DNA from: Aquicella siphonis
Lineage (GTDB): Bacteria > Pseudomonadota > Gammaproteobacteria > DSM-16500
DNA: 64,000 nucleotides
Reading direction: 5' to 3'
Assembly (NCBI RefSeq): GCF_902459485.1
Contig: NZ_LR699119.1
Coordinates: forward strand, 372,001-436,000
Shown: positions 7,851 to 17,360 of the stretch, one piece after another
How positions within the stretch are numbered: position 1 is the first letter of the stretch
How the letters are laid out: every line of letters starts with the position of its first letter
Position numbers and translations under genes: made by a program
The notes under the pieces: generated by a model
Databases searched by the model: none
What the model was told of the DNA's origin: nothing
Seen by the model: only the letters and a program-made list of their open reading frames with translations

Positions 7851-9665
7851 ATGCAGTACAGCAAAGCGGAATTAGCAAAACAGTGTTTGTTTATTATTGT
7901 ACTGGCAGTCAGCTGGCTTGTTGCCGGGCCGGCCTTTTCCGCCACTAAAACACCGTTGCCAGCCGACAAGGCATTTGTATTGACGGTCTCGGTTGAACAG
8001 TCGAACTTACTGAATATAAAGTGGCATATCGCGCCGCAATACTATCTGTACCGTCAGCGCATGCATTTTACTTTTGATCCCAAGCTGATTGCGGACATCC
8101 GTCTGCCGCAGGGAGAGGTGAAGCAAGATCCCAAGCATGGGCAATATGAAGTCTATTCCGGTGATGTCAACATACCTGTCGCCTTGCAGACTTCGGCAAA
8201 AACCATACAGCTTACAGTGGACTATCAAGGCTGTTCACTGGAAGGATTTTGTTATCCTCCGTCACAAAAGACATTGACGCTGGATTTGTCAGGCCAGTCA
8301 GGCATGGCTGGCGGTGCGGCGCAGACTTTGCAGCCCCCCCAGTCTTCCTTTCAATCACTGTTAACAGACCAGAACGGGGTGCGGACGCTGCTTGCTTCCA
8401 AACAGATGGGTGTAATGCTGCTGATATTCGCCGGTCTGGGGTTGCTGCTGGCTTTCACTCCCTGTGTTTTACCCATGATACCCATACTGACCAGCATCAT
8501 TGTCGGCCATAAGCAGCCAGTCAGCACCGGAAAAGCTTTCATGCTGTCTGTGTCCTATGTCATGGGTTCGTCGATTACCTATGCATTTGCCGGCATGGCC
8601 GCCGCCTTGATGGGCGGGTCCCTTCAGGCGTGGATGCAACAGCCCTTGATTATTATTCTCGTCAGCGCCTTGTTTGTATTGCTTGCGTTTTCCCTGTTCG
8701 GATTTTATGACTTGCGCCTGCCGCGTGAATTACAAAACCGGATTACTTCCGTCAGCCGCAAACAGGAAGGCGGTACTTATGTTGGCGTCTTTATCATGGG
8801 GATGGTGTCCACGCTTATCGTTTCTCCTTGCGTGACCGCGCCGCTGGTTGGCGTGTTGATGTATATCGCTGAAACCGGAAACATGGCGCTGGGCGGGGGC
8901 GCATTGTTTGCCATGGGATTAGGCATGGGTATTCCACTGGTTGTGATTGGCGTTACGGCGGGCAAATGGCTGCCCAGACGCGGGCCCTGGATGTATGCGG
9001 TACAACGTTTTTTCGGTTTGCTGATGATAGGCATGGCAGTATGGTTGTTGTCGCGTGTATCTTCCCCGGCGGTCATCCTGAAATTTATCAGTGTCATGCT
9101 GCTGGCGGCAGCGGTTTATCTGGGTGTTTATCTTCCGCGCTTCGAGGGTTCGAAACGGATGAAGCGCGGTTTTGGCCTGGCGTCAGGTATTGCAGGCGTG
9201 CTGCTGTTTACTGTCGTCAGCCTGCCCGCTGTCATGACTCATCTGTCTCCCGCGCGCCAAAGCACACTCGCGACGAATTCATTTACCATCGTGCACGACC
9301 TCGCTGATCTCAACCAGCAGCTGGCGAAAGCGCAGGCGGCACACAGGCCCGTGCTTCTCGATTTTTATGCGGACTGGTGCGAATCCTGTGTGGTGATGGA
9401 CAAAACAGTATTCAGCGAACCGGGTGTGATGAAAAATTTAAGCCGTTTCATCTTGCTGCGCGCGGATCTTTCTGCAAACAATGCCGCAGATGAAGCCATG
9501 CTGAAAAACTATGATGTTATCGCGCCTCCTACGGTCTTGTTTTTTAATAATCAGGGCCAGGAAGTCAATTCACACCGTATTGTGGGAGAGCTGACGGCCA
9601 ATGAATTCATGACCCGCATCAATACTTTTATCACCGCGAGCTGTGATAAAAACGTTGCGTGTTAA
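7851..9665 (+). CDS. dsbD: Thiol:disulfide interchange protein DsbD
   Basis: About 604 residues. It has a signal peptide (ending AGPAFSA), an N-terminal periplasmic immunoglobulin-like alpha domain with its Cys pair (GCSLEGFCYPP), a central eight-helix membrane domain with FTPCVLPMIP and VSPCVTAPLVG, and a C-terminal thioredoxin-like domain with DFYADWCESCVVMD. DsbD carries electrons from cytoplasmic thioredoxin to periplasmic DsbC/CcmG. The frame is open upstream to 7755 inside hemE, but the ATG at 7851 has an AAGGTGG ribosome site and gives the signal peptide. Confidence 0.96.
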   Translation: MQYSKAELAKQCLFIIVLAVSWLVAGPAFSATKTPLPADKAFVLTVSVEQSNLLNIKWHIAPQYYLYRQRMHFTFDPKLIADIRLPQGEVKQDPKHGQYEVYSGDVNIPVALQTSAKTIQLTVDYQGCSLEGFCYPPSQKTLTLDLSGQSGMAGGAAQTLQPPQSSFQSLLTDQNGVRTLLASKQMGVMLLIFAGLGLLLAFTPCVLPMIPILTSIIVGHKQPVSTGKAFMLSVSYVMGSSITYAFAGMAAALMGGSLQAWMQQPLIIILVSALFVLLAFSLFGFYDLRLPRELQNRITSVSRKQEGGTYVGVFIMGMVSTLIVSPCVTAPLVGVLMYIAETGNMALGGGALFAMGLGMGIPLVVIGVTAGKWLPRRGPWMYAVQRFFGLLMIGMAVWLLSRVSSPAVILKFISVMLLAAAVYLGVYLPRFEGSKRMKRGFGLASGIAGVLLFTVVSLPAVMTHLSPARQSTLATNSFTIVHDLADLNQQLAKAQAAHRPVLLDFYADWCESCVVMDKTVFSEPGVMKNLSRFILLRADLSANNAADEAMLKNYDVIAPPTVLFFNNQGQEVNSHRIVGELTANEFMTRINTFITASCDKNVAC

Positions 9666-9731
9666 ATGTATTACCCGGTCTTGTGCCGCAGCGCATGACA
9701 AGGAATGACGAATATTATCAAGAGGACTACC

Positions 9732-11039
9732 ATGCTGGTTACATCGCACGCCGCATTACAACTCAATACTTCAGTCACTGAGCAGCTCCATGTTTTGGAG
9801 AGCCATTTTCTTGCCAGACGCAAATTGATAGAAGGCTGGTTTCATTCCCAATGGGAGCAAACCATGCCTCCGGTTTACGGCTCCATTGATCTGAGAAATT
9901 CAGGTTTCAAGCTGGCTCCGATAGACATGAATCTTTTTCCCGCAGGTTTTAATAATCTGAATCCTGATTTTCTCAATTACTCGGTCAGCGCCGCGCATGC
10001 CATTATTCAGAAAGCGGTGCCGGGTGCAAAAAAAATCCTCCTGATACCAGAGAGCCATACACGCAATCTGCGTTACTGGTCCAATATCAAAATCTTGCAG
10101 GATATATTGATCAAGGCCGGTTTTCAGGTGCGCTTTGGCATTCTCAGCGCTGAAATCACCGCGCCTCATGAAATTGTTCTCGAATCAGGTGGAAAAGTGC
10201 TGGTTGAACCCTTGCGTCGAAAGGATAATGCGCTTTGTCTGGATCAATATGAGCCGGATATTGTGCTGTTAAATAATGATTTATCGGACGGTATTCCCGA
10301 GATTTTACAAAACCTTCAGCAAGCGGTGGTTCCTCCTGCGCAGCTGGGATGGAGCCAGCGGTTTAAGTCGGAGCATTTTCAATATTATGCACTGGTTGCT
10401 GCCGAGTTCGCGGAATTGGTCAACATAGATCCCTGGCTGATTTCCCCCTTGTTTCGTTACTGCGGAGAAATTGATTTCATGCAGCAGGAAGGCATGGAGT
10501 GTCTGGGCGCGAATGCCGAAGTCTTGTTCGCCGAAATTCAGAAGAAATACAACGAGTACCGGATTCCTCATCAACCGTTTTTAATCATCAAGGCGGATGC
10601 GGGTACTTATGGCATGGCGGTCATGACGGTGCGTGATGCGAATGAGTTAGGTTCACTGAACCGCAAACAAAGAACACGCATGTCCATGACCAAGGGAGGG
10701 CAGCCGGTGCGGCGTGTCATCATCCAGGAAGGTGTATATACTTTTGAAACGTTTGGGCCGGACAAAGCGGTCGCGGAACCGGTCATCTATCTTTGGGGAA
10801 GCCAGGTGGTGGGCGGGTTTTATCGCGTGCATCAGAACCGGGGAATCGATGAAAACCTGAATTCACCCGGCATGAAATTCGAACCTTTGGCCTTTGCGCA
10901 GACGTGTCATGAGCCTCGCGAGGATATGGATCCTGATGCATGCCCAAACCGGTTTTATACCTATGGTATTGTCGCCAAGCTCAGCATGCTTGCCGCAGCA
11001 CGGGAAATCAAGGGTTTGAGACAGGCTGGCAATGGTTAA
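9732..11039 (+). CDS. gshA: Glutamate-cysteine ligase (proteobacterial GshA family distinct from the E. coli type)
   Basis: A 435-residue protein paired with gshB, resembling the glutamate-cysteine ligases first described from Acidithiobacillus rather than the E. coli GshA. Recognisable stretches are YGSIDLRNSGFKLAPIDMN and NLFPAGFNNL near the N-terminus, IKADAGTYGMAVMTV and QEGVYTFE in the ATP-grasp-like core, and NRFYTYGIVAKLSMLAAA at the end. It makes gamma-glutamylcysteine. An ATG at 9705 is in frame but its ribosome site touches the codon; the ATG at 9732 has AGAGGAC at good spacing. The end overlaps the open gshB frame by 8 bases. Confidence 0.88.
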   Translation: MLVTSHAALQLNTSVTEQLHVLESHFLARRKLIEGWFHSQWEQTMPPVYGSIDLRNSGFKLAPIDMNLFPAGFNNLNPDFLNYSVSAAHAIIQKAVPGAKKILLIPESHTRNLRYWSNIKILQDILIKAGFQVRFGILSAEITAPHEIVLESGGKVLVEPLRRKDNALCLDQYEPDIVLLNNDLSDGIPEILQNLQQAVVPPAQLGWSQRFKSEHFQYYALVAAEFAELVNIDPWLISPLFRYCGEIDFMQQEGMECLGANAEVLFAEIQKKYNEYRIPHQPFLIIKADAGTYGMAVMTVRDANELGSLNRKQRTRMSMTKGGQPVRRVIIQEGVYTFETFGPDKAVAEPVIYLWGSQVVGGFYRVHQNRGIDENLNSPGMKFEPLAFAQTCHEPREDMDPDACPNRFYTYGIVAKLSMLAAAREIKGLRQAGNG

Positions 11040-11061
11040 GAGCATGAGGCCGGATACACAA

Positions 11062-12012
11062 ATGACAATTCAGCTTGGTGTCGTCATGGATCCGATTTCT
11101 TCGATCCACTATAAAAAGGACAGCACACTCGCCATGTTGTTTGAAGCACAGGAACGCGGGTGGAATCTGTACTATTTCGAACAGCAAAATTTATTTTTGC
11201 GTGACGGAGCGCCTTTTGGGTATGCGCGGCAACTGCGTGTCGCGCAGGATTCCGGGAACTGGTTTGAACTGGGAGAAGCCTCTTTTATTCCATTGTCAGA
11301 TTTGAATATTATTCTGATGCGCAAAGATCCGCCCTTCAATGAGGAATATATCTATTCCACTTACATTCTCGAGCATGCGCAGCGCCGGGGGGTGCTGGTG
11401 GTCAATCATCCGCAGTCTCTTCGCGATGCTAATGAAAAACTGTTTGCCACTTATTTTCCACAATGTTCGCCGCCTACGCTGGTGACGCAATCCAGCGACC
11501 TCCTGCGTGCTTTTTGGAAGGAAATGGGAGATATTGTCTGCAAACCCCTGAATACCATGGGCGGAGCATCGGTGTTTCGTTTGCGTGAAAATGAAGTCAA
11601 TGCTTCGGTTATCTTTGAAACATTGACTCGCAATCAGACTTTTTACATCATGGCGCAGCAGTTTATTCCGGAAATTCGCGATGGTGATAAACGCATATTA
11701 ATGATAGACGGGGAGCCGGTTCCACATATGCTGGTGCGTGTGCCTCAGGGCGATGATTGGCGCGGAAATCTGGCTGTGGGAGCTAAAGGCATAGTCCGGC
11801 CGTTGTCCGAACGCGACCGCTGGATTTGCTCCCAGGTAGGACCGGTTTTGCGTGATCTCGGTTTGTATTTTGTAGGCATTGATATCATTGGTGATTATCT
11901 GACTGAAATCAATGTCACCAGCCCCACAGGCATAAGGGAAATCGACGCGGGCGCTAAAACCAATGTCAGTGCCATCCTGATGGACGCACTGGTCAAACGA
12001 TTAAATCAATAA
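11062..12012 (+). CDS. gshB: Glutathione synthetase
   Basis: An ATP-grasp ligase of about 316 residues joining glycine to gamma-glutamylcysteine. It begins with the family motif QLGVVMDPISSIHYKKDSTLAML, and shows ILMRKDPPFNEEYIYST, VCKPLNTMGGASVFR, DKRILMIDGEPVPHMLVR and the C-terminal EINVTSPTGIREID (the last supplies metal ligands). The frame is open from 11032, overlapping gshA by 8 bases; the ATG at 11062 fits the usual family N-terminus, and both starts are possible. Together with gshA it makes a complete glutathione pathway. Confidence 0.95.
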   Translation: MTIQLGVVMDPISSIHYKKDSTLAMLFEAQERGWNLYYFEQQNLFLRDGAPFGYARQLRVAQDSGNWFELGEASFIPLSDLNIILMRKDPPFNEEYIYSTYILEHAQRRGVLVVNHPQSLRDANEKLFATYFPQCSPPTLVTQSSDLLRAFWKEMGDIVCKPLNTMGGASVFRLRENEVNASVIFETLTRNQTFYIMAQQFIPEIRDGDKRILMIDGEPVPHMLVRVPQGDDWRGNLAVGAKGIVRPLSERDRWICSQVGPVLRDLGLYFVGIDIIGDYLTEINVTSPTGIREIDAGAKTNVSAILMDALVKRLNQ

Positions 12013-12206
12013 GTGCGCGATACGGCGCTTATTCGCCATCCGGTTTATCCATGCTGCGGAGAGTATTCATCTCATGCGCTAACGCAGCGGACACAGGATT
12101 GAGGATGTGCAGCTCTCCTTAATCCCATTGCGCGGGTTTTCGATTCATTCAGTTTGTTTCCCTCTCTGATTTCAAACTCTTTTAACATCACGAAGGTCAT
12201 TATGAT

Positions 12207-13316
12207 ATGAGTTCTCAATATTTGCGTTACTGGCTTGCATTACTGCAGTTACCGGAAGTTGGCCCGCGCACGGCCTTGCGCTGGCTAAAGCAATTTTCTG
12301 ACATTCAAGCCCTGTTTCATGCGTCAGCGGATGAAATGCGCCATAAGGGCTTGTCCGAACGGCATAGCAAGGCATTGAGCCGGATTGACTGGGATCAGGT
12401 CGACAAGGAGCTTGCTTGGGGAAACCAGTCGGGTTGCCATATTATTGCGTTGGATGATGCTGATTATCCCGATTTGCTGAAAGAAGTCGCGGATCCGCCC
12501 CTGGTTTTATACGCGCACGGTGACAAGACAGTCCTGAAGCAGAGACAAATCGCTGTGGTTGGGTCACGCAACGCCACGCCCGGCGGAGTAAAGAACGCCG
12601 GATTTTTCGCAAAAGTGCTGGCAGAGTGCGGCTGGGCAGTGACTAGCGGTCTGGCTTTGGGGGTGGACGGAGCAAGCCACCGCGGCGCACTGGCTGCAAA
12701 TGGAGTGACTATAGGCGTGGCGGGAACCGGATTGAATCATGTTTACCCGCGTACTCATCGTGCGCTGGTGGAAGAAATCGTGCAGAAACGAGGTGTCGTG
12801 GTTTCAGAATTTCCCTTGGATGTGCCGCCCAGGGCGGCAAATTTTCCCCGACGCAACCGCATTATTGGCGGATTGAGCCTGGGCGTGCTGGTGGTGGAAG
12901 CCGCGCTGAAAAGCGGGTCACTCATTACGGCGCAGCATGCGCTAGAGCAAGGCCGGGAAGTCTTTGCAATACCGGGATCTATCCATCATCCCTTATCCCG
13001 CGGTTGTCACCATCTCATCCGGCAGGGCGCCAAACTGGTAGAATCAGCCGAGGATATATTTGAAGAAATGCGCGGGCTGATGTCGGATGTCCGCAGGCCT
13101 GGCGAGAACAGCCAGGCGGGCAACAGAGAAGGGCTGGATGGGCTTTGCAGGGAAATCCTTGAACAAATCGGCTATGAAATCACACCCCTGGATGTGATAC
13201 TATGGCGCAGCGGATTGACGGCGGGCGAAGTTTCCTCCATTCTTTTAACATTAGAATTAAAGGGTTATATTCAGTCCGTTCCTGGAGGATATGTCCGCGA
13301 AATTCTTAATCTGTAA
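12207..13316 (+). CDS. dprA: DNA-processing protein DprA/Smf
   Basis: A 369-residue protein that in transformable bacteria loads RecA on incoming single-stranded DNA. It has an N-terminal SAM/helix-hairpin-helix part (LPEVGPRTALRWL), the Rossmann-like core (AVVGSRNATPGG; TSGLALGVDGASHRGAL; GVAGTGLNHVYP; NFPRRNRIIGGLS; GSLITAQHALEQGREVFAIPG) and a C-terminal winged helix (about residues 310-365). The gene order dprA-smg-topA is common in gammaproteobacteria. smg follows after 17 bases. Confidence 0.96.
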   Translation: MSSQYLRYWLALLQLPEVGPRTALRWLKQFSDIQALFHASADEMRHKGLSERHSKALSRIDWDQVDKELAWGNQSGCHIIALDDADYPDLLKEVADPPLVLYAHGDKTVLKQRQIAVVGSRNATPGGVKNAGFFAKVLAECGWAVTSGLALGVDGASHRGALAANGVTIGVAGTGLNHVYPRTHRALVEEIVQKRGVVVSEFPLDVPPRAANFPRRNRIIGGLSLGVLVVEAALKSGSLITAQHALEQGREVFAIPGSIHHPLSRGCHHLIRQGAKLVESAEDIFEEMRGLMSDVRRPGENSQAGNREGLDGLCREILEQIGYEITPLDVILWRSGLTAGEVSSILLTLELKGYIQSVPGGYVREILNL

Positions 13317-13333
13317 GGTGGGCCAGCAACACT

Positions 13334-13801
13334 ATGTTTGAAGTATTAATGTATCTATTTGAAAATTATATGGATGGGAGCGTAGCCCTGAATGCAGACC
13401 AGGATACGATAGTCAGCGAACTGGAACAGGCGGGGTTTAGCCGGAATGAAATTGGACGTGCCTTGGATTGGCTTGATGGATTAAACAGGGTTCAGGAAAC
13501 TGTTCAATCCGGTCCTCAATTTACCCCTCATGCCATACGCCACTTTGCTTTGGAAGAAAGCGAACGTCTTGGCCTCGAAGGAAGGGGGTTTCTGCTTTAC
13601 CTCGAGCAGTTGAGCATTTTGGATCCAATGACGCGAGAAATCGTCATCGACAGGCTAATGGCATTGGATAATCGCGAAGTGGATTTGGGCCGGATTAAAT
13701 GGGTGGTTTTGATTGCTTTATTCAATCAACCCGATAAAAAATCAGCACTTTCACTTCTCCAGGATATGATCTTGTCGGATGCCTTTGATGTCCTGCATTA
13801 A
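13334..13801 (+). CDS. smg: Smg protein (DUF494 family)
   Basis: A 155-residue acidic protein that starts MFEVLMYLFENYMDG, the Smg signature, and has helical features throughout. The family has no established biochemical function; it is almost always found between dprA and topA, as here. No membrane segments are seen. Confidence 0.93.
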   Translation: MFEVLMYLFENYMDGSVALNADQDTIVSELEQAGFSRNEIGRALDWLDGLNRVQETVQSGPQFTPHAIRHFALEESERLGLEGRGFLLYLEQLSILDPMTREIVIDRLMALDNREVDLGRIKWVVLIALFNQPDKKSALSLLQDMILSDAFDVLH

Positions 13802-13867
13802 CCTTATCCTTCAAAATTTAGGCTATATTCTCTAGATAGAACATTTTTCTAAGGAAGATGTACACTC

Positions 13868-16159
13868 ATGACTAATCTTGTCATTGTTGAGTCGCCTGCA
13901 AAGGCAAAGACGATCAAGAAATATCTGGGTTCCGATTTCAATATCGTCGCGTCCTACGGGCATGTCCGTGATTTGCTGCCCAAGGAAGGAGCGGTCGATC
14001 CCAGTCACGATTTTGCCATGCGCTATGAATTGATAGAAAAGAATGAAAAACATGTCGCGACCATAGTCAGCGCCATGAAAAAAGCCGATGCCTTATATCT
14101 CGCGACAGACCCTGACCGTGAAGGGGAAGCTATTTCCTGGCATATTTATTCCATTTTAAAGGACAAAAAAGCGCTGGGTAAAAAGCCGGTGCATCGTATC
14201 GTGTTCCATGAAATCACAAAATCCGCTATCAAATCCGCGGTGGATCATCCGCGGGAAATTTCCATGGAACTGGTAAACGCTCAGCAGGCGCGCCGGGCCC
14301 TGGATTATCTGGTAGGGTTTAATTTGTCTCCGTTGCTATGGAAAAAAATCCGTTACGGTCTTTCTGCCGGGCGCGTGCAAAGTCCCGCCCTACGCATGAT
14401 AGTCGAGCGTGAAGAAGAAATAGAAAAATTTGTCACACAGGAATACTGGGACCTGGAAGCGGCGCTGGAAGCAGAAAGGAAAACTTTTGCCGCCAAGCTT
14501 ACAGTTTATGAAGGCAGCAAGCTGGAACAGTTTTCCATCACCAATGAAAAGCAGGCGGAAGACATCAAGAAACATTTGCTCAAGGCGGCGAAGGGCGTCT
14601 TGCGTGTCGTGAAAGTGGAAAAGAAACAGCGCAAACGCAATCCGGCCGCACCGTTTATCACTTCCACCTTGCAGCAGGAAGCGGCGCGCAAACTGGGTTT
14701 TGCCGTTCAGCGCACTATGCGCATCGCGCAACAGCTCTATGAAGGCGTGGAACTGGACTCCGGGTCTACAGGGTTGATCACTTACATGCGTACCGACTCC
14801 GTCAATCTCGCGCAAGACGCGATTAATGAAATTCGTGATCTGATCGCCGAGCGTTATGGCAAGGACAATGTGCCTGCTGAAGCGCGTGTTTACAAAACCA
14901 AATCCAAAAATGCCCAGGAAGCTCACGAAGCGATTCGTCCCACTTCTGTGCTGCGCACGCCGGAATCCGTGAAAGCCTTTTTGTCGCCGGAACAATTCAA
15001 GCTTTATGATTTGATCTGGAAACGCACTGTCGCTGCGCAAATGATTTCGGCGACCATTGATACGTTGACACTGGACATGGCGGCGGGAGAAAAAAACCAG
15101 TTCCGCGCGACAGGCTCGGTTGTGATCGATCCGGGCTATATGCGCGTTTACCAGGAAGGCACGGACGACAAACCCGAGGAGCTGGGGGATGAGCATTTGC
15201 TTCCGCAATTACAAGAGGGGGATGAGGTCAAGCTGCATGATATTGCTTGTAACCAGCATTTTACAGAACCTCCTCCGCGTTATTCGGAAGCCACGCTGAT
15301 CAAGGCGCTGGAAGAATACGGCATAGGCCGGCCATCAACTTATGCGGCTATTGTCTCCACCCTGCAGACCCGCGAGTATGTTGTGCTGGAAAACAAGCGG
15401 TTTCGTCCAACCGACATCGGGCGCATTGTCAATAAATTCCTGACGCAGTATTTTACCCGTTATGTGGATTACGGATTTACCGCCCAGCTGGAAGACGAGC
15501 TGGATGAAGTATCGCGCGGTGAAAAGGAGTGGGTGCCTTTGCTGGAGCAATTTTGGGATCCGTTCAAGCACCAGGTTGATAATATTCTAGAAACCGTCAA
15601 GCGCAAAGATGTTACTCAAGAACTGCTGGATGAGAAATGTCCCCAGTGCGGCAAACCACTATCTATCCGGCTGGGCAAGCGCGACCGCTTTATCGGCTGC
15701 ACAGGATATCCTGATTGTTCCTATACCCGGGCCGTGGAAGAAAAGCCGGAAGAAGCTTCGCAAGATGCTGAAATCGTGGAAGGCCGGCAATGCCCCGATT
15801 GCGGCGGCGACCTCAAGATCAAGCATGGGCGCTTCGGAAAATTTATTGGCTGCGGCAATTATCCCAAATGCAAGCATATTGAATCACTTAACAAGCCGGC
15901 TGAGACAGGCGTGGAGTGCCCCGAGTGCAAGCAGGGGAAAATCGTGAAACGGCAGTCGCGCCGCGGCAGGATTTTTTATTCTTGCTCGCGTTATCCGGAT
16001 TGCAAATATGCCATCTGGAATGAACCTGTTGCGCAAAGCTGCCCCAAGTGCGCCTGGCCTATTCTGACCATCAAGAAAACCAAGAAACGCGGCACCGAAC
16101 TGGTTTGTCCGCGCCAGACTTGTGGTTTCGTCAAGCAAGTGGAAGATGTTCCCGAATAA
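13868..16159 (+). CDS. topA: DNA topoisomerase I
   Basis: A 763-residue type IA topoisomerase that relaxes negative supercoils. The TOPRIM domain is at the N-terminus (LVIVESPAKAKTIKKYLG; TDPDREGEAISWH with the DxDxE-type acidic residues). The catalytic Tyr is about residue 306 in GLITYMRTDSVN. Four C-terminal zinc-ribbon-like modules (CPQCGKPL, CPDCGGDL, CPECKQG, CPKCAWP) cover about residues 585-755. It has an AAGGAAG ribosome site and a strong hairpin terminator 46 bases after the stop. Confidence 0.98.
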   Translation: MTNLVIVESPAKAKTIKKYLGSDFNIVASYGHVRDLLPKEGAVDPSHDFAMRYELIEKNEKHVATIVSAMKKADALYLATDPDREGEAISWHIYSILKDKKALGKKPVHRIVFHEITKSAIKSAVDHPREISMELVNAQQARRALDYLVGFNLSPLLWKKIRYGLSAGRVQSPALRMIVEREEEIEKFVTQEYWDLEAALEAERKTFAAKLTVYEGSKLEQFSITNEKQAEDIKKHLLKAAKGVLRVVKVEKKQRKRNPAAPFITSTLQQEAARKLGFAVQRTMRIAQQLYEGVELDSGSTGLITYMRTDSVNLAQDAINEIRDLIAERYGKDNVPAEARVYKTKSKNAQEAHEAIRPTSVLRTPESVKAFLSPEQFKLYDLIWKRTVAAQMISATIDTLTLDMAAGEKNQFRATGSVVIDPGYMRVYQEGTDDKPEELGDEHLLPQLQEGDEVKLHDIACNQHFTEPPPRYSEATLIKALEEYGIGRPSTYAAIVSTLQTREYVVLENKRFRPTDIGRIVNKFLTQYFTRYVDYGFTAQLEDELDEVSRGEKEWVPLLEQFWDPFKHQVDNILETVKRKDVTQELLDEKCPQCGKPLSIRLGKRDRFIGCTGYPDCSYTRAVEEKPEEASQDAEIVEGRQCPDCGGDLKIKHGRFGKFIGCGNYPKCKHIESLNKPAETGVECPECKQGKIVKRQSRRGRIFYSCSRYPDCKYAIWNEPVAQSCPKCAWPILTIKKTKKRGTELVCPRQTCGFVKQVEDVPE

Positions 16160-16205
16160 ACCTGGTCGTGCCGGTCGGGCTGCTGGCCTGGCGTGAACGC
16201 AGATA

Positions 16206-16240
16206 AAAAGCCGCGTCCTTAGGGACGCGGCTTTTCTGTT
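16206..16240. terminator. Bidirectional rho-independent terminator between topA and the convergent gene
   Basis: A perfect 13-base-pair stem (16206-16218 with 16223-16235; GC core GCCGCGTCC) with a 4-base loop. It is flanked by A's on the left and T's on the right, so it can stop transcription from topA and from the gene at 16272-17243. Confidence 0.92.
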
Positions 16241-16271
16241 GATGAGATCCGTGGATTACGGGCCAAGTGTA

Positions 16272-17243
16272 TTATTGAGATGAATTGAGGCGTAATCTGC
16301 CTTGTGTTGGTGTGAGCGCTTCTTGGTGGTCATAATCTGTCAGTAACGCAGTGGTTTCATCTCTTTGACCGGGCAGACTGACGGGTGCGGTCGGTTCCCT
16401 GTGTGCCGGCTGCGAGACGGATCTGTTACGTAAATCTTCTTCAGTGACACCCAGGCCTTTTGCGATGGTCAGTGAATTTCCGGGCGAGGAAGTCGGCCGA
16501 TAGTCATGCTCATGCTGATGGTCTGCGCTTTCTTCCACATCGCGGGCCGCGGCTTGTTGCCGTCGGGCCGCCCTGGACTGTAAGTAACTGCTGACACCTC
16601 TATATACAGCATAGCCGGCGCCAAACAGGCCAACAGCAAGACCTACGCCTGCTACGACAGTTTTGCCTAATAAAAACACGCCGGCAACGGCGGCGGTGGC
16701 GACGACACCCGCGATGGCCGCGATCGCGTTACCAGCCGCCATGGAACGGTATTTCGCTTTTTTCTCCGGCTCGCTTTTACCGACGGATTTTCCCAGGTAA
16801 TACATGGCGGCGCCAGCGTGATAAACAGTTTTCGCTGCCATGACAGTTGTGAAGATGATGGGAGTGGCAACGGCAAACAACGTGGTGGCGACGAGTGAAC
16901 CCACTACTGCGGTGGTAATGGCAGCCGCTGCGACGGTTTCGACGCCGGCATGCACCAGTGTTCTGGTTTTGCCGCCGCTTAAATAGGCTTCTCTCCATGC
17001 CAGTGCAGCAGTAATGAGGCTGGCCGCGGCTGCGATGGGGAACAGGAAGTATTTGCCGGTTTCTTCAAGGAATTTATGTAAAAACGATTTTAAAAACAGG
17101 GCATAGATTGCCGCCAGGTCCAGCGATTCAAAAAAGCTAACCAGGGCAGACCATCTGCGGTTATTTTCTATGGACTCCTGCGTTTTTGCCTTGTTAAATT
17201 CTTCTAATTCAATTTCGGTGACTTCGGGTGCAGATCTAAACAT
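16272..17243 (-). CDS. Membrane protein of unknown function, effector-like
   Basis: About 323 residues, not assigned to a family. The N-terminal 50 residues are soluble and acidic. A central block (about residues 60-215) is rich in Ala, Gly and Val and contains several membrane helices (YFLFPIAAAASLITAALAW; VAAAAITTAVVGSLVATTLF; AIAAIAGVVATAAVAGVFLL; VVAGVGLAVGLFGAGYAVY). The last 100 residues are polar with a His/Asp patch (HQHEHDYRP) and a DETTALL acidic dileucine-type motif. The start is the ATG at 17243 behind GAGAGGAG; a GTG at 17252 is in frame. The architecture resembles Dot/Icm membrane-inserting effectors, but this is inference. Confidence 0.75.
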   Translation of the reverse strand: MFRSAPEVTEIELEEFNKAKTQESIENNRRWSALVSFFESLDLAAIYALFLKSFLHKFLEETGKYFLFPIAAAASLITAALAWREAYLSGGKTRTLVHAGVETVAAAAITTAVVGSLVATTLFAVATPIIFTTVMAAKTVYHAGAAMYYLGKSVGKSEPEKKAKYRSMAAGNAIAAIAGVVATAAVAGVFLLGKTVVAGVGLAVGLFGAGYAVYRGVSSYLQSRAARRQQAAARDVEESADHQHEHDYRPTSSPGNSLTIAKGLGVTEEDLRNRSVSQPAHREPTAPVSLPGQRDETTALLTDYDHQEALTPTQGRLRLNSSQ

Positions 17244-17360
17244 AGCTTCCACTCCTCTCGTTTCGTGTTACGGGATACTTGAGAGAACATCTTATATCTT
17301 TTACAAATAGTAAAAAATATGTAAAATATAAAAATATATTTTACTAATTGGATATAATAA

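Noticed and set aside
14390..15208. 272-codon frame antisense to topA
   Set aside because: topA is certain here and the antisense product has no recognisable features.
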